Source: Fimbriimonadaceae bacterium
GTDB taxonomy: Bacteria; Armatimonadota; Fimbriimonadia; Fimbriimonadales; Fimbriimonadaceae
Assembly (NCBI GenBank): GCA_019638775.1
Contig: JAHBTD010000002.1
Span: 558,001 to 622,000 of the forward strand
Length of the DNA: 64,000 nucleotides
Reading direction: 5' to 3'
Numbering within the stretch: the first letter of the stretch is position 1; the number at the start of each line of letters is the position of its first letter. Below the pieces are notes generated by a model. It worked only from the letters and a program-made list of their open reading frames with translations, was not told where the DNA came from and did not search any database. This document shows positions 59,527 through 64,000 of this stretch, in pieces. Both the position numbers and the translations under genes were made by a program.

Positions 59527-60684
59527 TTACCGCCTGCAACCCAGGGCCTCCGCATACATCCCCGCAATCTCCCGACCAAGCCGCTGGCGTGTAAACCTCC
59601 CCCACGCCTCCCGGTAGCCCGCTTCGTCAAGCTCACTTCTCAGTTCGGCATTCTCCGTCAGCACCCCGATCGCATTCGCCAAATCCTGCGCCTGACCCAC
59701 GGCATAGAGCAGCCCCGTCTGCCCTTCTTCCACGATCTCCTGAGTCGCCGGGATCCGCGTCGCCACCAACGGACAGCCGAACCCCATCGCCTCAGCGGTC
59801 ACGCGACCAAACGTCTCGGCGTGAGACGGCATGACAACGATGTCGGCCTCGCGATAGTAAGGAGCTACATCCCGTTGGAATCCGGCAAATCGTACCGTGC
59901 CCTTGATCTCTAGCTCCCCAACCAGATCGGCGAGTTTGGCTTCGTAGTTCGGCTCGCCGGAGCCCACAAAGGTCCACTCGGTGGCGATGCCTTGCTCCTT
60001 CAGCAGAGCTGCCGCCCGCATCGCATCCTCGGTGCCTTTTTGCGGACCAAGCCTGCCGATCACCACGATCTTCGCCGGACGACCCTCCAAAGGCGGTTTT
60101 GGCACGAAGGGCTGCTTTGCCTCTTCGTCGAGCGGCCCGTTGGGAATCGCCCGGATTAGCGACTCCGGAACGTATCGCCTCAGCCATGGGACGTTCGTCG
60201 GGGATGGGGTGATGACCGCATGGGTCGTCTCGGCAACCAACGCCCGGACCCGCGCGTCAGGCCTGAGGAAGAGTGGCTTTCCGTGTGATCTCAGCTGCTC
60301 TCTGGCGTGCCATAAGTGGGGAATGCCAAGCTCCCGAGCCGCCATCGCTCCGGTCGGCAGGATGATCGTGTTCGTGTGGATGAGGTCGATCCGCTCGGAT
60401 CGTGCAAGCTGGGCAAGACCTTTTGCCTGAACCCGGTTCAGCATACGCTTGCGGATGGCTTGGAAATAGCCCCGATTGTTCAGCCAGTTCCGGAGCGGAA
60501 GGACGTGAATGGGGACTTCAAGCTCTTGGAGCGCGTCCGTCAGCGGTCCCGTTTCTGGAATGGCTACGGAGGGGACGACGCCGTGCCCGCGCAGGCCGAC
60601 GATCATATCCAGCAGGGAGCGCTGAGAGCCGTACATCCGGGCCGACTGAACAACATAGAGGACCCGGATGTCACGCGCTGGCAT
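59527..60684 (-). CDS. glycosyltransferase family 4 protein
   Basis: A 385-aa GT-B enzyme: VLYVVQSARMYGSQRSLLDMI at the N-terminus, LIHTNTIILPTGAMAARELGIPHLWHARE, then the GT4 domain IVVIGRLGPQKGTEDAM, FVGSGE, and VVMPSHAETFGRVTAEAMGFGCPLVATR with the E-x7-E pair. It likely acts in surface-glycan synthesis; the donor and acceptor are unknown. It is read alone, starting 40 bases after the preceding gene. Confidence 0.9.
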   Translation of the reverse strand: MPARDIRVLYVVQSARMYGSQRSLLDMIVGLRGHGVVPSVAIPETGPLTDALQELEVPIHVLPLRNWLNNRGYFQAIRKRMLNRVQAKGLAQLARSERIDLIHTNTIILPTGAMAARELGIPHLWHAREQLRSHGKPLFLRPDARVRALVAETTHAVITPSPTNVPWLRRYVPESLIRAIPNGPLDEEAKQPFVPKPPLEGRPAKIVVIGRLGPQKGTEDAMRAAALLKEQGIATEWTFVGSGEPNYEAKLADLVGELEIKGTVRFAGFQRDVAPYYREADIVVMPSHAETFGRVTAEAMGFGCPLVATRIPATQEIVEEGQTGLLYAVGQAQDLANAIGVLTENAELRSELDEAGYREAWGRFTRQRLGREIAGMYAEALGCRR

Positions 60685-60724
60685 GGGCTGATTCTACCGG
60701 TGAACCAGCCTGTGCTAATCGAAA

Positions 60725-61393
60725 TCAGCCTTTGAGAGTTCCGACCACTTTCGCAGCCATACGCTGATCGCCCGCCATCGGTACCAGCCAATCCTTGATG
60801 CTCATCTCGAACTTAACGACGACGCCGTTCTTAGCGACCCACCAAGTCCCATCGGCGGAAACGCCCTCGTCGGCGACCTCTTTCATGGTCACCTTAAACT
60901 TCATCGCATCTTTGCCGTTGACAGCCTCTTGCCCGAGGGATTCGTAGTTGTATTCCACCACCGGGGCTGATTTCTCTTCCGCCTTGACTTGGGTTTTCCA
61001 CGCATTGCCCTTAGCTACCGGCTTGCCTGTGTAAAGGAAAGTTAATGGCGCGAGCATTCTGCGGATATCATCGCCCATGTCTCCTGGAGTCGCAAACACA
61101 GAACCATCCTCGGACCACTTCACATCCCAAGGTGGCGGATCTCCCGCTGCGTTGCCATCCACCATGATGTCGAGCCAAGTGATCGTGCCTTTCCAAGGCT
61201 TCCCCGAACCACCATCGGCAACTTTGATGAGCTGATTGAAGTTTGCTTCGAGCTGTTGCCCGCCGGCATCTACATTGACCTTACAGGTGTAGGTTGCCTC
61301 GTAACCTTTTGTAAATGGAGATTTGAGCTCCCATGTATCTTGGGGAGCTGTGCTGAGAATTGTTGTCGCTGCAATTAAGCTTGTCAGGATCAT
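60725..61393 (-). CDS. exported beta-rich unknown protein
   Basis: A 222-aa protein with a short signal peptide (LTSLIAATTILSTAPQ) and a beta-rich body: SPFTKGYEATYTCKVNVDAGG, TITWLDIMVDGN, VEYNYESLGQEAVNGKDAMKFKVTM, DGTWWVAKNGVVVKFEMSI. The layout recalls exported proteins in the DUF6263 group, but I cannot confirm it. Gap 61394-61599 upstream holds repeats only. Confidence 0.65.
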   Translation of the reverse strand: MILTSLIAATTILSTAPQDTWELKSPFTKGYEATYTCKVNVDAGGQQLEANFNQLIKVADGGSGKPWKGTITWLDIMVDGNAAGDPPPWDVKWSEDGSVFATPGDMGDDIRRMLAPLTFLYTGKPVAKGNAWKTQVKAEEKSAPVVEYNYESLGQEAVNGKDAMKFKVTMKEVADEGVSADGTWWVAKNGVVVKFEMSIKDWLVPMAGDQRMAAKVVGTLKG

Positions 61394-61470
61394 CGCTTTC
61401 CCTCCTTTGGGATGTTGCGCCTACGGCCAGTATAAGGGACGGGTTGCGGGGCTAGGCAATATGGGGGCTA

Positions 61471-61600
61471 TTAGATTTTGGATTTTGGATAAAGGTTGTT
61501 TGGGAGTGGTATGGAATGTCTGTCATGCTTGGCTGAACACTCTACACCGGAAAGCCCGAATGCGGATACATTCCAAAATCTAAAATCCAAAATCCAAAAT
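61471..61600. repeat. opposed heptamer arrays after gdhA
   Basis: ATTTTGGATTTTGGAT (61475-61490) and ATCCAAAATCCAAAAT (61585-61600) are inverted copies of the (ATCCAAA)n heptamer, with GGAATGT/ACATTCC also inverted between them. The right array runs into the gdhA stop codon (TGA at 61602-61600). The pair could form a long hairpin at the end of the gdhA transcript. Confidence 0.75.
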
Positions 61601-62844
61601 CACTTGACCCATCCCCTGATCCTGCAGGCCTCAGCCACGCGCTCGACAGCCACAAGGTAGGCGGCAAGACGTGTGTGGACATTCTTAGCCTGTCGCATGG
61701 AGTAGACGGCGCCGAAGGCATCGGTCATGATCTCATCCAACCTTTCGTGAACATAGCTGATCTTCCAGCGATCAAGCGAGGCGTTTTGAACCTGTTCAAA
61801 GTAGCTGACCGTCACACCGCCAGCATTGCAGAGAAAGTCGGGGATAACAAAAACGCCATTACTGTGTAGGATGTCATCGGCTTCCGGGGTTGTGGGCCCG
61901 TTAGCAAGCTCCGCAATGATCTTCGCCTTGAAATCGCCCGCATTGTCGGCCGTGATCGCGTTTTCTAGTGCGGCAGGGATGAGGACTTCGACATCCAGTT
62001 CTAACAACTCCTCATTCGTGATCGTTTTGCTCCCCTTGAACCCAACGACAGAGCCCGTCTTCGACTTGTGTTCCATAACATCCTTTAGTCGAAGACCACT
62101 CGCGCTGAAAATGCCTCCCCTTGAATCGCTCACTGCAACGACCGTAGAACCGAACATCGAAGTCACTAATTCGTGCGCGTGCATACCCGCGTTCCCATAT
62201 CCTTGGATTGCGACCTTGGCGGTTGATAGATCAACTCCTACAGCCTTTGCGGCTTCTCGGAGCGTATACATCCCTCCCCGCGCCGTAGCGTCTCCTCGAC
62301 CTGGAGAACCGCCGAGCTCAAGAGGCTTGCCAGTGATGATTCCAGGCGCATGATGTCCGTTCATCTTCTCGTACTCGTCCATCATCCACGCCATGATCTG
62401 CGGGGTTGTGTAAACGTCGGGCGCAGGCACGTCCACGACCGGGCCGATCTTGTGTCCGACCGCACGCATGTATCCCCGGCTCAGCCGCTCAAGCTCCCCT
62501 TCCGAAAGCTCCTTGGGGTTGCAGATCACGCCGCCCTTGCCCCCGCCGAGGGGAATGTCGACGACCGCCGTCTTCCAGGTCATCCACGCCGACAGCGCAC
62601 GGACGGTATCCACCGTCTCTTCCGGGTGGAAGCGGATGCCGCCTTTGCACGGGCCACGCGCATCGTTGTACTGCACGCGAAAACCCTTGAAAACTCGGGT
62701 GGAGCCGTCGTCCATACGCACGGGAATCTGCACATGAAGCTCCATCATTGGCTCGCGCAGGAGTTGGTGGACGTTTGGGGGAAGATTGAGGAGTTCTGCT
62801 GCTTGGTCTAGCTGCGCTTGGGCGATGGCAAACGGGTTTTGCAT
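61600..62844 (-). CDS. gdhA: Glu/Leu/Phe/Val dehydrogenase
   Basis: A 414-aa amino-acid dehydrogenase, most like hexameric NAD(P) glutamate dehydrogenases. Substrate site: [39 protein letters not shown] with the catalytic lysine region; [22 protein letters not shown]; Rossmann domain [52 protein letters not shown]. It links ammonium and 2-oxoglutarate metabolism. It is monocistronic, with a repeat region on each side. Confidence 0.94.
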   Translation of the reverse strand: MQNPFAIAQAQLDQAAELLNLPPNVHQLLREPMMELHVQIPVRMDDGSTRVFKGFRVQYNDARGPCKGGIRFHPEETVDTVRALSAWMTWKTAVVDIPLGGGKGGVICNPKELSEGELERLSRGYMRAVGHKIGPVVDVPAPDVYTTPQIMAWMMDEYEKMNGHHAPGIITGKPLELGGSPGRGDATARGGMYTLREAAKAVGVDLSTAKVAIQGYGNAGMHAHELVTSMFGSTVVAVSDSRGGIFSASGLRLKDVMEHKSKTGSVVGFKGSKTITNEELLELDVEVLIPAALENAITADNAGDFKAKIIAELANGPTTPEADDILHSNGVFVIPDFLCNAGGVTVSYFEQVQNASLDRWKISYVHERLDEIMTDAFGAVYSMRQAKNVHTRLAAYLVAVERVAEACRIRGWVK

Positions 62845-62915
62845 GTCGCTCTGCAGAATACTATCTTCCCGAGTTTCTAGGCGTGGACTATGGTCTTTTG
62901 AATGGGGGCATCCTT

Positions 62916-63140
62916 CCCTTCCCCCTGCGAAGCGAGGGGGAAGGGGCAGGGGGTGGGGGTTCCGGCCTAAGCTCGCGGCACATCGTGCGCAACCCCCATC
63001 CCTCAGTTCACTTCGTTCGCAGGTCCCTTCCCCCTAAACGCAGGGGGAAGGGATGACTGCCGCGACATCTTGAACGTGCAGGAGGGACACTGTCCTCAGT
63101 GTCCAAAGGCTCTCGGTCATCGAGGACGATGACCCTCCAG
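62916..63140. repeat. composite palindromic repeat, copy 2
   Basis: Same module order as 59263-59508: CCCTTCCCCCT-GCGAAGCG-AGGGGGAAGGG, CAGGGGGTGGGGGTTCC, GCACATCGTGCGC, TCCCTTCCCCCT-AAACGC-AGGGGGAAGGGA (12-bp perfect), and the two-hairpin element at 63081-63140. The gap 62845-63397 holds no gene. Further palindromes fill 63178-63295 (CCCTCCCC-AGT-GGGGAGGG; CCTCTCCCT-CA-AGGGAGAGG). Confidence 0.8.
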
Positions 63141-63340
63141 CCTAGTCCAGAGGATGCAGCGACCCAATCCTTCCCTCCCCAGTGGGGAGGGACCAGTGAG
63201 CGAAGCGAACTGAGGGCGGGGTTATAGGCTTTCGGCACCCTCCCCGCACGCGGGATCTTCGACACCCCGTTCTCTTCGTTCACGGCCTCTCCCTCAAGGG
63301 AGAGGAATCTGCAGGCGCAGACCGTCTGCTTGCCATTGCG

Positions 63341-63397
63341 CTGGAGGGACACTGTCCTCAGTGTCCAAAGGCTCTCGGTCATCGAGGTCGATGGCCC
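63341..63397. repeat. two-hairpin element, copy 3
   Basis: CTGGAGGGACACTGTCCTCA...GTGTCC and GGTCATCGAGG match the elements at 59447 and 63081, but the right end has decayed (GGTCGATGGCCCC in place of GGACGATGACCCTCC). It ends at the base before the ABC transporter stop codon. Confidence 0.8.
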
Positions 63398-64000
63398 CTA
63401 CTCACCCACCGACGCAGGCTCGCTCGTCTTCTCATCGCCTTCGTCGAAGAACTGATCCTTGCTGAGCCGTGCATAGACCCCTTTCTTCGCCAGCAGCTCC
63501 TGATGCGTGCCGCTTTCCACGACCCGTCCCTTCTCCAGAACGAGAATCTGATCGGCGGCGACGATGGTCGAAAGCCGGTGGGCGATCGCAAAGGTGGTCC
63601 GGTCCTCCATCAGCTTCGACAGCGACCCCTGAATGAGCCTTTCCGAATGCGTGTCCAGCGCGGATGTCGCCTCATCGAGGATAAGAATCTTCGGATTTTT
63701 GAGGATCGAGCGGGCGATGGAGATGCGCTGCTTTTCGCCTCCGCTCAGCTTGTAGCCGCGCTCGCCTACAACCGTGTCGTAGCCTTCGGGGAGCGAAGAG
63801 ATGTGGTCATGAATCGCAGCGGCCTTGCAGGCCTCCACAAGCTCTTCGTCGGTGGCGTCGGGCTTGGCGATGCGCAGATTCTCCTTGATCGTGGTATGCA
63901 AAAGGTAGGTCTCCTGCGTCACCACACCGTAAAGCTTGCCCAGCGAATCGACCTTGTAGTCGCGCAGGTCCACACCGTCCAAAAGCACCTGCCCCTGGTC
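63398..64000 (-). CDS. ABC exporter ATP-binding domain (5' end outside window)
   Basis: The C-terminal 200 residues of an ABC transporter, open at the window edge. Visible: the Q-loop [10 protein letters not shown], the signature [16 protein letters not shown], Walker [13 protein letters not shown], and the H-loop IAHRLSTIV. The D-loop and signature fit fused export-type (MsbA/lipid or peptide exporter) proteins, whose membrane domain would lie beyond 64000. Substrate cannot be judged. A repeat element abuts its stop codon. Confidence 0.93.
   Translation of the reverse strand, partial: DQGQVLLDGVDLRDYKVDSLGKLYGVVTQETYLLHTTIKENLRIAKPDATDEELVEACKAAAIHDHISSLPEGYDTVVGERGYKLSGGEKQRISIARSILKNPKILILDEATSALDTHSERLIQGSLSKLMEDRTTFAIAHRLSTIVAADQILVLEKGRVVESGTHQELLAKKGVYARLSKDQFFDEGDEKTSEPASVGE

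Noticed and set aside
63008-63382. A 124-aa open frame on the minus strand and related frames at 59279-59636
   Set aside because: They lie entirely in palindromic repeats. Shared residues such as W-R-V-I-V-L-D-D come from the repeated DNA, not from a conserved protein.

Overview
The window reads as a chromosomal stretch of an Armatimonadota bacterium, most likely class Fimbriimonadia. This placement is inferred from gene content: a PEP-CTERM-tailed exported protein, two pseudopilin-like proteins (one with the H-x9-DG tail motif), a DUF2961/GH172 protein, a DUF1800 protein, and many short exported proteins without clear homologues. No rRNA, tRNA, CRISPR array, integrase or transposase was seen. 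Both strands carry genes at high density.

Layout. 1-12.5 kb: accessory and poorly characterised genes (four-helix bundle protein, PEP-CTERM protein, Tat-exported ankyrin protein, exonuclease III, zinc-ribbon membrane protein, degenerate 2H-like protein, CHASE4-like/HD-GYP sensor, DUF1800, cytidine deaminase, a two-gene unknown operon, DUF4397 lipoprotein). 12.5-20.9 kb: pyruvate phosphate dikinase, a DUF6119/TIGR04141-type gene, ispG, AlkD-like and RadC repair genes, a translin-like gene. 20.9-27.1 kb: a minus-strand translation and ribosome-assembly cluster read ffh-rpsP-khpA, terminator, rimM-obgE-nadD-rsfS-TPR. 27-36.6 kb: small membrane protein, NERD nuclease-like protein, glycogen-synthase-like GT4, feoAB, LolA-like protein, cobalamin adenosyltransferase overlapping a WecG/TagA glycosyltransferase, pseudopilin. 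36.6-41.3 kb: tight minus-strand operon rpoZ-dnaJ-prmA-rsmE-rph-rdgB. 41.4-50.3 kb: PLP transsulfuration enzyme, amidase, hrcA, small exported proteins, rpsT, a 606-aa unknown, pseudopilin, amidohydrolase plus alkyltransferase-like protein. 50.5-64 kb: leuS, MFS transporter, BaiN-type flavoprotein, thpR-DUF2961 pair, GT4, glutamate-type dehydrogenase, and the C-terminal part of an ABC exporter running off the window.

The most unusual feature is repeat DNA. I see heptamer arrays (ATCCAAA)n and (GATCAGC)n, an 11-bp tandem repeat, GC-rich palindromes, and a roughly 60-bp element that folds as an outer stem carrying two 8-bp hairpins and occurs three times. Three of these repeat types lie together, in frame, inside leuS, giving an inserted segment of about 45 residues in the editing-domain region. 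The heptamer also directly precedes the ispG ATG and directly follows the gdhA stop. A second notable point is rimM: homology and a well-placed Shine-Dalgarno sequence point to an ATC start codon. Several gene starts were moved inward where overlaps, terminators, promoters or family N-termini argue against the longest reading frame.
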